A stretch of 64,000 bases of DNA from Sulfurimonas hydrogeniphila (GTDB lineage Bacteria; Campylobacterota; Campylobacteria; Campylobacterales; Sulfurimonadaceae): positions 1,488,001-1,552,000 of the forward strand of contig NZ_CP035534.1 in the NCBI RefSeq assembly GCF_009068765.1. The letters run 5' to 3'. The translations under genes and the position numbers were made by a program. The notes below the pieces were generated by a model. It did no database searches. It saw only the letters and a list, made by a program, of their open reading frames with translations, and was not told the DNA's origin. How positions within the stretch are numbered: position 1 is the stretch's first letter; each line of letters begins with the position of its first letter. This document shows positions 28,953 to 37,469 of this stretch, piece after piece.

Positions 28953-29839
28953 CTACGCTTCCAGCTCTTCATGAATAACTTGAATACATTCCAAAAGACC
29001 CTGACCTAAATCAATATACGGATTTGCCACCAACTTTTTGGCAACAGTTGGATGATACGAATAAGGAGTAATTTTATAGTGTCCCATGTTATTATCTGTA
29101 ATTTGCTTCAGCTCTAGCTTGTTTTGCATGATCTCATTTATCATTGTAAGGAGTTCTATACGTTTTAGTCTTTCAGTTCCTGTTAAGATAATATGCTCAT
29201 TTTCGTAACTTTCATCCTCTAAAATGTCGACTGAAAGTTTTGCTGCATCTGCTGCGTGAATGTATTCTCTTAGATCTTGACCATCACCTTTGTAGTGAAG
29301 TTCTCCATTTTTCAAGGCATCATATAAAAGATTATAAATATAATTGTTATGACTCGCTCGCTCTCCATACAAAGAGCCGTAACGAATAACTGTATATTTC
29401 AGACCATACCTTTTATAATATTCTTCCGTAAGTTTCTCTGATGTTTGCTTACTAATGCCATAAAAAGAACCCTCATTACTAAGGGCATAAGCACTGCTTG
29501 CATACACAAATCTTTCTACTTTTCTTGTTTTACATACTTCAAGTATATTTAGATTCCCCATAACATTTATATTCATAGTATTGATTGGGTCGTGGATAGC
29601 ATCATCAAGATTTGCTATCGCTACAAAATTATATACAATATCAGCGCCATTAATTACATTTTTATACTGTTCATATCTAATATATCTACAGTTTGAAACT
29701 CTTGATTTACTTGTAAATACTTTGACTTATGAATATCAGCAATAACTACATCATAGTTTCTACGAGACAGTTCATCAGCGACATACGAACCTAAAAAACC
29801 ACTTCCACCGAAAATAACAACTTTCTTACGATTTGGCAT
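28953..29839 (-). CDS. NAD-dependent nucleotide-sugar epimerase (frameshifted)
   Basis: Two open frames make one SDR. The N-terminal part (29839 down to about 29660) has VIFGGSGFLGSYVADEL. The rest, down to 28953, has MNINVMGNLNILEVC, FVYASSAYAL, the catalytic YGISKQTSEKL and EYIHAADAAKLSVDIL. They are out of register at a T5 run on the plus strand (29659-29663). One more base gives the continuous sequence SIKNVINGADIVYNFV. It could be a real pseudogene or a sequence error. Confidence 0.78.
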
Positions 29840-29905
29840 TTAATACCTCACTGCACTGAATTTTTAGGAGTACTAACATATGGCACTCTCCACTTTGAAT
29901 TCTTA

Positions 29906-30826
29906 TCATAATTTATAATACTCTCTTAAATGTTTTATAGCGCTCATACCCATAGCTTCTACAGCTTCTTTTGCGTTTCCACCAATGTGCGGTGTGCATA
30001 TAAGATTTGGAAGTTCTAAAAATTCTTTATCTGTAGGTGGTTCTTCAACATAAGCATCTATCGCAGCACCTGCGATTATGCCGTTTTTTAAAGCATATTT
30101 TAAATCATTTTCATTTATCAGACCACCTCTGGCCGTATTTAACAAATATGCTGTTTTTTTCATCATTTTCATTTCATTTAAAGTTATGAAATTATATGTG
30201 CTTTCATCTTGCGGTGTGTGCACTGTTATAAAGTCAGACTCTCTGTAAAGTTCTTCTTTACTCACTTCTATCAAATCGTTTTGAGTATAGTATTCATCTT
30301 GATTTATAATGTCATTCACAAGTATTTTGCACCCAAAAGGCTTCAACAGTCTCACTAATTCTTTACCTATGTAACCCACGCCAACTATACCAACTGTTTT
30401 TCCGCTCAGTTGAAATCCTCCGGACTTATTCCAGACACCACTTTTAAGTTCATTTGTTGTCATAAAAAGATTACGACTAAACATAAGCATAAACCCGAGT
30501 GCCATCTCTGCTACTGAAAGACGATTTACTCCTCCTGTCCAGCCAATAGCTATGTCCCTTTTTTTACATGCTTTTTTATCTAAATTATTAAGACCAACAC
30601 CATATTTTGAAATTATTTTTAAATTTTTACAATGCTTGAGCACTTCTTCATTCACAGGTTCCAGTCCAACTATCAAAGCCTCAGCATCTTTGATATATTC
30701 TATCAACTCATCTTGATTAAACCTTTTGCCCTCTAAATTTAGCTTAGCCTCTGGAAAATATTTGTATACTTCTTCTTGTAAGATCTTATTTTTTGAAAAA
30801 CTGGGACTTGTTGCTACTATATTCAT
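29906..30826 (-). CDS. D-2-hydroxyacid dehydrogenase (SerA-like)
   Basis: This 306-aa NAD-dependent dehydrogenase has the nucleotide-binding motif GKTVGIVGVGYIGKEL, the substrate arginine in LLNTARGGLINE, and the catalytic histidine in PHIGGN. There is no C-terminal ACT domain, so it is not full-length SerA. In this operon it probably oxidises or reduces a hydroxy/keto-acid glycan precursor. Serine biosynthesis is the alternative. Confidence 0.82.
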   Translation of the reverse strand: MNIVATSPSFSKNKILQEEVYKYFPEAKLNLEGKRFNQDELIEYIKDAEALIVGLEPVNEEVLKHCKNLKIISKYGVGLNNLDKKACKKRDIAIGWTGGVNRLSVAEMALGFMLMFSRNLFMTTNELKSGVWNKSGGFQLSGKTVGIVGVGYIGKELVRLLKPFGCKILVNDIINQDEYYTQNDLIEVSKEELYRESDFITVHTPQDESTYNFITLNEMKMMKKTAYLLNTARGGLINENDLKYALKNGIIAGAAIDAYVEEPPTDKEFLELPNLICTPHIGGNAKEAVEAMGMSAIKHLREYYKL

Positions 30827-30830
30827 AATA

Positions 30831-31727
30831 CTAATCCTTAAAAATTTTTAATATGATAGTATCACATTTCCAATTATTTATTAAATCATTCCTATAAGCT
30901 TCTAATGTTTTTTCAGAAAAAATATCAAATCTACCTTGTCCCCCTGGTTTTCCATCCATCATCCAAGTTATATGATTTGACAAATCATATCTCTGTTCCG
31001 CTAATAATTCATATTTATATCCTAACTCATCTAAAATATATTTCAATGATTGAGGATTATAATAATAATGATGCGCAATAGACCAATAAAATTTTTCAAA
31101 TGTTGGTATATTATAAACAGAAGTCAATACATCCGTAGCAGATGGTATTTCGGCTATAATAACTCCACCATCATTGAGCATTTCGTAAGTTTCTTTTAAA
31201 AAATCAAATGGATTAGCTATATGTTCAAATACAAAAAAATGTACTATCAAATCAAATTTAATACTTTCTTTATTCTTTAATTCACTTATGCTTTCGTAAG
31301 CTTGATGCCCGTTCTTTTTTAAAAATTCTAAGAATTCACCAGATGGTTCAACCCCATAACAATCTAAACCAACATTTTTAAAAGCATCCATCATAAATCC
31401 TGATGAACAACCAATTTCTAATATTTTTTTGCCTTTGTGCAAATGATTGGCTAAAAAGTGCCATCGCCTTTTTACTTGATCTTGGTTTGAATCTATATGC
31501 TTTTGTGCATTGCTCCAATCTCGATGGTCACCTACTCTTTTGGACATAAATTTTTCAAACTCTTTTTTATAAAAATGTTTTTCTTCTTCTTCGGTTAAAT
31601 ATGGGTATAAATATATTACACCACATTTTGAACATTCCCAAAAATTATGCTCATCTTTTCCACCAAATACATAATCTGCTCTTAAGATTTGATTCTCTTT
31701 ACATTTACATACTCTACATATTGGCAT
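30831..31727 (-). CDS. Class I SAM-dependent methyltransferase with zinc-finger-like N-terminus
   Basis: The start at 31727 follows AAGGAG at proper spacing. The N-terminus has two CxxC pairs (CRVCKC and CSKCG), as in sugar C-methyltransferases and related glycan methylases. Then comes the SAM-binding GKKILEIGCSSGFMMDAF, the acidic YGVEPSG, and FDLIVHFFVFEHIANP. It probably methylates a sugar. The ORF can be extended to 31751, which overlaps the upstream gene. Confidence 0.8.
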   Translation of the reverse strand: MPICRVCKCKENQILRADYVFGGKDEHNFWECSKCGVIYLYPYLTEEEEKHFYKKEFEKFMSKRVGDHRDWSNAQKHIDSNQDQVKRRWHFLANHLHKGKKILEIGCSSGFMMDAFKNVGLDCYGVEPSGEFLEFLKKNGHQAYESISELKNKESIKFDLIVHFFVFEHIANPFDFLKETYEMLNDGGVIIAEIPSATDVLTSVYNIPTFEKFYWSIAHHYYYNPQSLKYILDELGYKYELLAEQRYDLSNHITWMMDGKPGGQGRFDIFSEKTLEAYRNDLINNWKCDTIILKIFKD

Positions 31728-31728
31728 T

Positions 31729-32658
31729 TTAATTCTCCTTAACCCACTCAATCATTTTTTTTAAACCTTGCTCAAAACTTGTTAATGGTTTATCATATAT
31801 ACTGAGTAATAATTGATTATTTGCATATATCCCAAACTGATCACCAGGAGTACCTTTTGATATAACAATATCTTTTGTACTTTGTAAATTATCTTTTATT
31901 AAAGTCAATATCTGCTTGACTGTTGTTTTTTTACCTGTCCCAATATTTAAGATTTTGTTTTTAAATTTATCATTTCTTGAAGACTCTATAGTGATGTCAA
32001 CAACATCATCAATATATATTAAATCCCTAAAACGATTTAAATCACCTTTTACAAGTACCTTTTCAAAAGAATCATCTAAAAATTGCTTCAGATATATACT
32101 AACCATGCCCTGTTTTAAATTTTCAAGATTTTGCCCCGGACCATACACATTAAAGTATCTTAATGCTACATACTCTATATCATATTGTTGTGCAAAAATT
32201 TTCATATATTTTTCACTTGCCAATTTGCCAACAGCATAAAATGATTTTGGATTTTCAACATCATCTTCAGAAAATTGCTCTTTATTGGATTGCTCCCCAT
32301 ATACAGACATAGTAGAAGCATATACAAATTTTTTACATCCTGTTTTTACACAATATTGCAATAACTTCAAAGTAGATAATGTATTAGTATTTAAATCATA
32401 TTCTGGGTCTTCAAAACTTATCTCCCCAGAACTTTGACCACCTATATGAAAAATTACATCAAATTTTGCATTTTGAAGCTTTTCAATAGTTTCATTTTTA
32501 CTAAAATCTTCATTAATAAAAACTGTATTTTTAGGGATGTTAGAAAGATGACCTGTTTGAAGATTGTCTATAACATATACTTCATTTCCCTCATTTAACA
32601 ATCTATTAGCAATAGCACTACCAATAAACCCTGCTCCTCCTGTTACTAAATATCGCAT
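31729..32658 (-). CDS. NAD-dependent epimerase (UDP-glucose/GlcNAc 4-epimerase-like)
   Basis: This 309-aa protein from the ATG at 32658 begins MRYLVTGGAGFIGSAIANRL. It has the catalytic STMSVYGE and YAVGKLASEKYM, then LRYFNVYGPGQ and FRDLIYIDDVVD, the typical GalE/WbpP set. The start is chosen because the Rossmann strand begins there and the upstream acetyltransferase ends at 32660. Confidence 0.87.
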   Translation of the reverse strand: MRYLVTGGAGFIGSAIANRLLNEGNEVYVIDNLQTGHLSNIPKNTVFINEDFSKNETIEKLQNAKFDVIFHIGGQSSGEISFEDPEYDLNTNTLSTLKLLQYCVKTGCKKFVYASTMSVYGEQSNKEQFSEDDVENPKSFYAVGKLASEKYMKIFAQQYDIEYVALRYFNVYGPGQNLENLKQGMVSIYLKQFLDDSFEKVLVKGDLNRFRDLIYIDDVVDITIESSRNDKFKNKILNIGTGKKTTVKQILTLIKDNLQSTKDIVISKGTPGDQFGIYANNQLLLSIYDKPLTSFEQGLKKMIEWVKEN

Positions 32659-32659
32659 C

Positions 32660-33247
32660 TTATTTTCTCTTTCGTATAAGTTTTGCAGGAACACCACCCA
32701 TAACAGAATATGGTTCTACATCTTTTGTAACTACAGAACCCGCACCAATAATTGAACTTTTGCCTATTTTAGTATTTGCTGTAATCACACAATTTGAGGA
32801 AATCCAAACATCATCTTCTATTATAATCTCACCATAAGTATGTCCTTGTTCTCTAAACGGAACATTGGGGTCATCAAAAGTATGATTTGCGGCTCTTAAT
32901 ACACAATTCGGAGCAATCGCACAATCATCTCCAATAACTATCTTACCAAAACTAGCACCAAGTTGTGAATTAGTATTCATTGTGAAGTTATTTCCTATCA
33001 CAATATCCCCTCCATCATGAGCATAAACATAACTATTTTTCATTAATACTATATCATTACCTAATGAAATATTTTTAAACCCCATAATAGTTACTCCAGT
33101 ATCAATATTAAATTTTCCTTTTACTTCTTGAAAAAAAGGTCTATAACCCCAATATCTTAATGTTGTGCCCAGTTTTGTTGGTATTGATGATAAGAATGCT
33201 ATATAAAGTTGAAAAAATAACTTTTTAAATTTATTGATAACTTTCAA
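32660..33247 (-). CDS. Left-handed beta-helix O-acetyltransferase
   Basis: This 195-aa protein has hexapeptide repeats from about residue 60 to the end and ends GAGSVVTKDVEPYSVMGGVPAKLIRKRK. This is the hallmark of the maltose/galactoside acetyltransferase-like family in capsule and O-antigen loci. The His-bearing loop AANHTFDDPNVPF is the usual active-site region. It is probably an O-acetylation enzyme of the glycan. Confidence 0.88.
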   Translation of the reverse strand: MKVINKFKKLFFQLYIAFLSSIPTKLGTTLRYWGYRPFFQEVKGKFNIDTGVTIMGFKNISLGNDIVLMKNSYVYAHDGGDIVIGNNFTMNTNSQLGASFGKIVIGDDCAIAPNCVLRAANHTFDDPNVPFREQGHTYGEIIIEDDVWISSNCVITANTKIGKSSIIGAGSVVTKDVEPYSVMGGVPAKLIRKRK

Positions 33248-33304
33248 TTAACTCATCCTTTTTAACCATATCCATAATCCTCTCTAAAATTTCTATATCC
33301 ACTA

Positions 33305-33801
33305 TTATCTCTTTAATACCTCGCTATCTCTTATAAACTCAAATTTATCAATACAATATTTATAAAAAATATCATAAAAAATAAAAGTTTATAAGTAATG
33401 TCATAAATAAGATTGATACTATCTACTACTTCATCTTGATTGAAACTATACTCATGAGCTATCTCATTTCTATCTTTTCTCAACTTCAACCATTCATTTT
33501 TATCTACAATTCCTAATTCTTCTAATCTATTGAGTCTGTCTATAAATGGTTTACTTTTTACCTCTTCTCCCATTAGCTCAAGCAATGCTGGGAAAAGTTT
33601 ATCTCCCATAGTATCCTGTAGCTTAGAAAATCTAAATATAAGCTGATCTATATAGCTAATATAATCATCATTAAGATTGTTATACTTTTGAATATTAAGT
33701 GGTATAATTGAATCCAGTTTCTTTTTTGCTAAAAGTAACCTTTTTTTATGCTGATTACATTCATGGAGTTTTTCTATAAATGTAGCTTTTAGATCTCTCA
33801 T
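33305..33801 (-). CDS. HEPN-domain protein, HepT-like toxin (3' frameshift)
   Basis: This mostly helical protein has the HEPN RNase-type motif RNEIAH (R111 to H116) in RKDRNEIAHEYSF. Its 4-bp-overlapping partner upstream is an MNT nucleotidyltransferase, the order of HEPN/MNT toxin-antitoxin pairs. The long frame ends in a hydrophobic tail at 33331. One more base in the A6 run (33376-33381) would instead give YDIFYKYCIDKFEF and a stop at 33305, a more normal C-terminus. The shorter reading is possible. Confidence 0.75.
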
Positions 33802-34085
33802 AGTTCTATCCCTGTTCTTAAAGCCTCTTTTTCTATAAGTCTATTTAAATCTTTTGCAATTACTACATCAATTTTTTGCTCACCTATGTACTCATCTAAT
33901 TTTACTAAAAAATCAATCTTCTTTTTTCTTAACTCATCATGATTTTTAGGAACAATATACAAGTCAATATCCCCACCTCTTTTTGTATCATCTACACGAC
34001 TTCCAAAAAGATAAATTTTACCATCTTTAAAAGTTTCAAAAAAAGCTTTTTTTATTAAGTTTACTTCATCATCAGTGAGTCTCAT
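33798..34085 (-). CDS. MNT-domain nucleotidyltransferase, MntA-like antitoxin
   Basis: This 95-aa minimal nucleotidyltransferase has the GS motif at residues 28-29 (LFGSRVDD) and the two aspartates D39 and D41 in RGGDIDLYIV. Known MntA antitoxins AMPylate the HEPN toxin; this is inferred here from pairing. It sits between the KdsB-like gene and the HEPN gene, inside the glycan operon. Confidence 0.85.
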   Translation of the reverse strand: MRLTDDEVNLIKKAFFETFKDGKIYLFGSRVDDTKRGGDIDLYIVPKNHDELRKKKIDFLVKLDEYIGEQKIDVVIAKDLNRLIEKEALRTGIEL

Positions 34086-34101
34086 CTATTTATACCTTAA
34101 C

Positions 34102-34869
34102 TTATATATAGTTCTCAAACAACTCATCATCTTTCATAATCTCCACAACTTTATCCAAATCTTCCTTTGTATCAACAGCTTTTGTTTCATACTCTGTGTC
34201 TATCATTTTAACTTTGCCCCCATTTTCAAGAATTCTCATCATATCAACTGATTCTATTATCTCTAAAGGTGTTGGTTCCATTTCATTGTACTCTAGTAAA
34301 AAATCTCTAGTAAACGGTATGACACACACTTGTTTTTTCATAGGAACATCCAAAACACCTTTTTTTCTACTTGGTATTGGTTCTCGTGAAAAATAAAGGG
34401 CATGATTATTCTTATCCATAACAACTTTTACTTCATTTGGATCTTCAAACTCTTCAACCGTGTTTAAATCGGCTACTAAGTTTGTAATTTTTATGCTTGT
34501 ATCTTGAAGCATAGGTTCTACTGCTTCATCTATCATCTGAGGAAATGTCAAAGGCTCATCACCCTGCACCATTATCATGATGTCAACTTTGATATTTTCA
34601 TCTTGTTCTATTTTAAGCATAGCCTCCGCACACCTGTCACTGCATCTCTCATGGCAATCACTTGTCATAACAGCTTTTCCGCCTATGGATTCTACATAAT
34701 TATAAATTTCTTCATCACATGTAGCTACATACACTTCACTCAAAAGTTTAGACATTTTTACCCTTTTGTAAACATGTCCTATCATTGGCATTCCAAGTAT
34801 ATCTGCCATCGGTTTACCTGGAAACCTACTTGAGCCCATTCTTGCTGGAATTATCGAAATGATATTCAT
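34102..34869 (-). CDS. KdsB-like 3-deoxy-sugar cytidylyltransferase
   Basis: This 255-aa protein opens IISIIPARMGSSRFPGKPMA, the CMP-KDO synthetase signature, and has MVQGDEPLTFP and FSREPIPS as in KdsB. It activates a 3-deoxy-keto sugar with CTP. Its place at the head of an accessory glycan operon, beside an HpcH-type aldolase gene across the IS110, suggests a dedicated keto-deoxy sugar rather than lipid A KDO. The specific sugar is unknown. Confidence 0.83.
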   Translation of the reverse strand: MNIISIIPARMGSSRFPGKPMADILGMPMIGHVYKRVKMSKLLSEVYVATCDEEIYNYVESIGGKAVMTSDCHERCSDRCAEAMLKIEQDENIKVDIMIMVQGDEPLTFPQMIDEAVEPMLQDTSIKITNLVADLNTVEEFEDPNEVKVVMDKNNHALYFSREPIPSRKKGVLDVPMKKQVCVIPFTRDFLLEYNEMEPTPLEIIESVDMMRILENGGKVKMIDTEYETKAVDTKEDLDKVVEIMKDDELFENYI

Positions 34870-34984
34870 GATTTTATTCCTCGTATAATAAATTTATCAA
34901 ATCATTACATCCAAAGGAGTAGTGATTTGATATTTATTTTTTAGTTTTTGATAAAGTTGTTATATTTGTCAAATACTAAAACAA

Positions 34985-35167
34985 CTTACAGTTAAAGAGT
35001 TGAATGACAGTCATTTTTCCTTATGAGGTGTAATGCCAACTATCTAAGAAAGCATACTGCGTTTAACCTGAGTAACTTACCCATAGGATGCCAGGATGAG
35101 TTCTATCTCAATCCTCTATCGTTACGAGGCTGTAAGAAAAAAGTTAAACATACGAAAGGATGTACAG
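34985..35167 (+). ncRNA. Candidate IS110 bridge RNA region
   Basis: This non-coding stretch upstream of an IS110 transposase contains stem-loops: AGGATGAG pairs with CTCAATCCT (35093-35115, one bulged A), and CCTC with GAGG (35113-35129). IS110-family elements are known to encode a structured guide RNA in the non-coding end next to the transposase. Here this is inferred from position and visible pairing only; exact ends are not determined. Confidence 0.3.
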
Positions 35168-36406
35168 ATGCACTATTATGTAGGTATAGATATAGCAAAA
35201 GGTTTTCATGTTGCCTGTGTGGTTAATCAAGATGATAAAGTGATAAAGAAGTCACTTAAGTTCAGCAATGATGAGAATGGCTTTAATGAGCTACTTTTAC
35301 TTTTAAACTCCATTGATGAAGTATCAACCTTTACCATTGGTATGGAAACCACTGGAATTTTCTTTGAAAATCTCTATCTTTATCTGAGTGAAAAAGGATT
35401 TAATGTACTATTACTCAATCCTTATCAAACAAATAGATTTAGAGAGATGGACAGCATGAAGAAAGTAAAAAATGACAACATTGATGCTTTAATGATAGCA
35501 GCTCTTATTAAATCAGGCAGATACTCTAAAGCCTATGTAAGTGAAGATACTTATCAGAGTATCAAATCACTCTATAGACATAAGAATAATCTACTTGAAG
35601 AGATGAAAAAGCATAAAAGACAAATCTCTACACTCTTAGCTGTGGTATTCCCAGAGATGGAACAAGTGATAAGAGATCCCTTTAATGTGACAGGCTTGGC
35701 ACTTTTAGAGAAGTATCCAACTGCAAAGCATTATCATCATGCGAGTGTAGAGAGAATACTAAAAACCTTTCGGGGTATCAAAGGCAATAACTTCAATGAA
35801 GAAAAAGCTACAAAGCTTTTAGAGTTAGCCAAACACTCTGTTTATCAAGGCAATGGTGTAGATGAGAGAGCTTATGTTATTAAATCTCATATCCGAGTGA
35901 TTAAGCTTCTACAAGAGGAGCTTAAAGAGCTTGAGAATGAGATGTTAAAGCTTTTTAATCAAACACCGCAACTTGAGAGTAATGAAGAGCAAGAGATTAT
36001 GAATATTATTGATAATCTTAGAACCATACCAGGTGTGAGTGATAAAACCATCTTTGCTCTTATTAGTGAGTGTGGAGACTTAGCGCGATTCAAAAATAAT
36101 TCTCACTTCATTGGTTATTTAGGTCTTTATCCTACACTAGAGCAATCAGGTAATAAACTCACCTACGGTGCAATCGCAAAAAGAGGTGCAAAGCTTGCTA
36201 AAAAAGCTCTCTATCAAGCCGCTATTGCTGCCATTAGGCATAATGAGCAACTCAACAAGCTTTTTCTTGACAAGGTCTCTCAAGGTAGAGCCAAAAAGGA
36301 AGCTGTTGTGATTGTTGCAAGGAAGCTTGCACATATCATTTTAGCTATATATAAAAACAATGTTGCCTATAACCCACAAAGGGTATTTCAAGCATCACTA
36401 TCCTAA
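35168..36406 (+). CDS. IS110 family transposase
   Basis: This 412-aa DEDD transposase starts at the ATG at 35168 (AAGGA upstream). The acidic residues are seen as D8 (YVGIDIAKG), E60 (IGMETTG), and D103/D106 (KNDNIDALMIA). The C-terminal Tnp20 domain follows, with LRTIPGVSDKTIFALISECG and the serine region FIGYLGLYPTLEQSG. It is on the plus strand against its neighbours and separates the two glycan operons. The frame is intact, so the element may be active. Confidence 0.93.
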   Translation: MHYYVGIDIAKGFHVACVVNQDDKVIKKSLKFSNDENGFNELLLLLNSIDEVSTFTIGMETTGIFFENLYLYLSEKGFNVLLLNPYQTNRFREMDSMKKVKNDNIDALMIAALIKSGRYSKAYVSEDTYQSIKSLYRHKNNLLEEMKKHKRQISTLLAVVFPEMEQVIRDPFNVTGLALLEKYPTAKHYHHASVERILKTFRGIKGNNFNEEKATKLLELAKHSVYQGNGVDERAYVIKSHIRVIKLLQEELKELENEMLKLFNQTPQLESNEEQEIMNIIDNLRTIPGVSDKTIFALISECGDLARFKNNSHFIGYLGLYPTLEQSGNKLTYGAIAKRGAKLAKKALYQAAIAAIRHNEQLNKLFLDKVSQGRAKKEAVVIVARKLAHIILAIYKNNVAYNPQRVFQASLS

Positions 36407-36704
36407 AGTTTAATTCAACTATTTAACAATAAGTTGTTATAGAACTTGATAAACACTATATAGGAAATTATATAAATTGTCCTATACCCTCAAGGGGCAC
36501 CTAGTACCTTATCATTGTCAACCAAACAGTTTTTAGGTGTTTGATCATTGAAACACTTGAGTCAAATTCTAGATAATGACTTTAATAAAGTGCTTCAAAA
36601 ATCAAACAATCCCAAGAGTTTTATACTCTTGAAAATGTTCTTTGAGGTTTTATTGTTACTGGGCTATTGTTTTTTTTATTTTTTTACTCCGTTTAAGTTA
36701 TTCT

Positions 36705-37469
36705 TTATAGGATTGCTTTTTTAATTGTTTCCATCCCTTTTATAGCCAAATCTCGCATAAAAAAGTAATCTATCCCGTAAGCTAAAAATGTACAACCTTG
36801 TTCTATCTTCTCTTGTAATTTTGATGGGTCTGTATCTACTACATGAAAACCTGAGGGGATATTGTTTTTTTTGCAACTATCGAGTACAGTTTGCACAGCA
36901 TCCTTTACATCATCTCGTTCAAACTCTCCAGGATGACCTATACTACCGCTTAAGTCATACGGACCTATAATAGTACCATCTATTCCTTCTACACTTATAA
37001 TTTCATTTATATTATTTATTGCATCTATATGCTCTATTTGAGCTATGATTACAAGCTCTTCTTCCACCCATTTTTTATATTCTTCAAAACCTGTTCCATA
37101 TTTAGAAGCTCTGTATAGTCCAACACCTCTTTTGCCTATTGGTGGGTACTTTGCAAACTCTACTGCCTGCAGCGCATCTTCTTTTGAATTTACCATGGGC
37201 ACTATGATGCCATCAGCTCCCATATCTAAAACTTTTTTTATGATTACTTCTTCATTTTTACTTACTCTTACAAGTGCTTTTATTCCACTTGATTGAATGG
37301 TCGCTATTAAATCTTGAATTGTTTTTAAGTCTATTGAAGTATGCTCTGTATCTACTACAAGCCATTCAAAACCAGCCAAAGCCATAACTTCAACACTCAT
37401 AGTATCGCCTATCATTATCCAACTACCAATAGTTAACTCATTGTTTTTTAGTTTATTTTTTAGTGACAT
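36705..37469 (-). CDS. HpcH/HpaI aldolase family protein
   Basis: This 254-aa class II (metal-dependent) aldolase has VRVSKNEEVIIKKVLDMGADGIIVPMV, IAQIEH and GTIIGPYDLSGSIG, the active-site and metal-binding segments. Family members cleave or form 2-keto-3-deoxy acids from pyruvate and an aldehyde. Next to a KdsB-like cytidylyltransferase it may make or break a 3-deoxy-ulosonic acid. This is inferred. It overlaps the flippase gene by 17 bp. Confidence 0.85.
   Translation of the reverse strand: MSLKNKLKNNELTIGSWIMIGDTMSVEVMALAGFEWLVVDTEHTSIDLKTIQDLIATIQSSGIKALVRVSKNEEVIIKKVLDMGADGIIVPMVNSKEDALQAVEFAKYPPIGKRGVGLYRASKYGTGFEEYKKWVEEELVIIAQIEHIDAINNINEIISVEGIDGTIIGPYDLSGSIGHPGEFERDDVKDAVQTVLDSCKKNNIPSGFHVVDTDPSKLQEKIEQGCTFLAYGIDYFFMRDLAIKGMETIKKAIL

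Larger units (their letters stand above)
34985..36600 (+). mobile_element. IS110-family insertion sequence (ends approximate)
   Basis: The element consists of the transposase plus non-coding flanks of about 190-300 bp, lying between the KdsB-like gene and the aldolase gene. IS110 elements lack clear terminal inverted repeats, so the ends cannot be fixed from the sequence. The downstream gap (36407-36704) has no gene. It holds a stem-loop, TATAGGA...TCCTATA, probably in the right end. Confidence 0.6.

Noticed and set aside
34870-34984. Terminal inverted repeats for the IS110 element
   Set aside because: ATAAAGTTGTTATA upstream and ATAAGTTGTTATAG downstream are similar but direct and low-complexity. 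IS110 elements lack true terminal inverted repeats, so no boundary is claimed.
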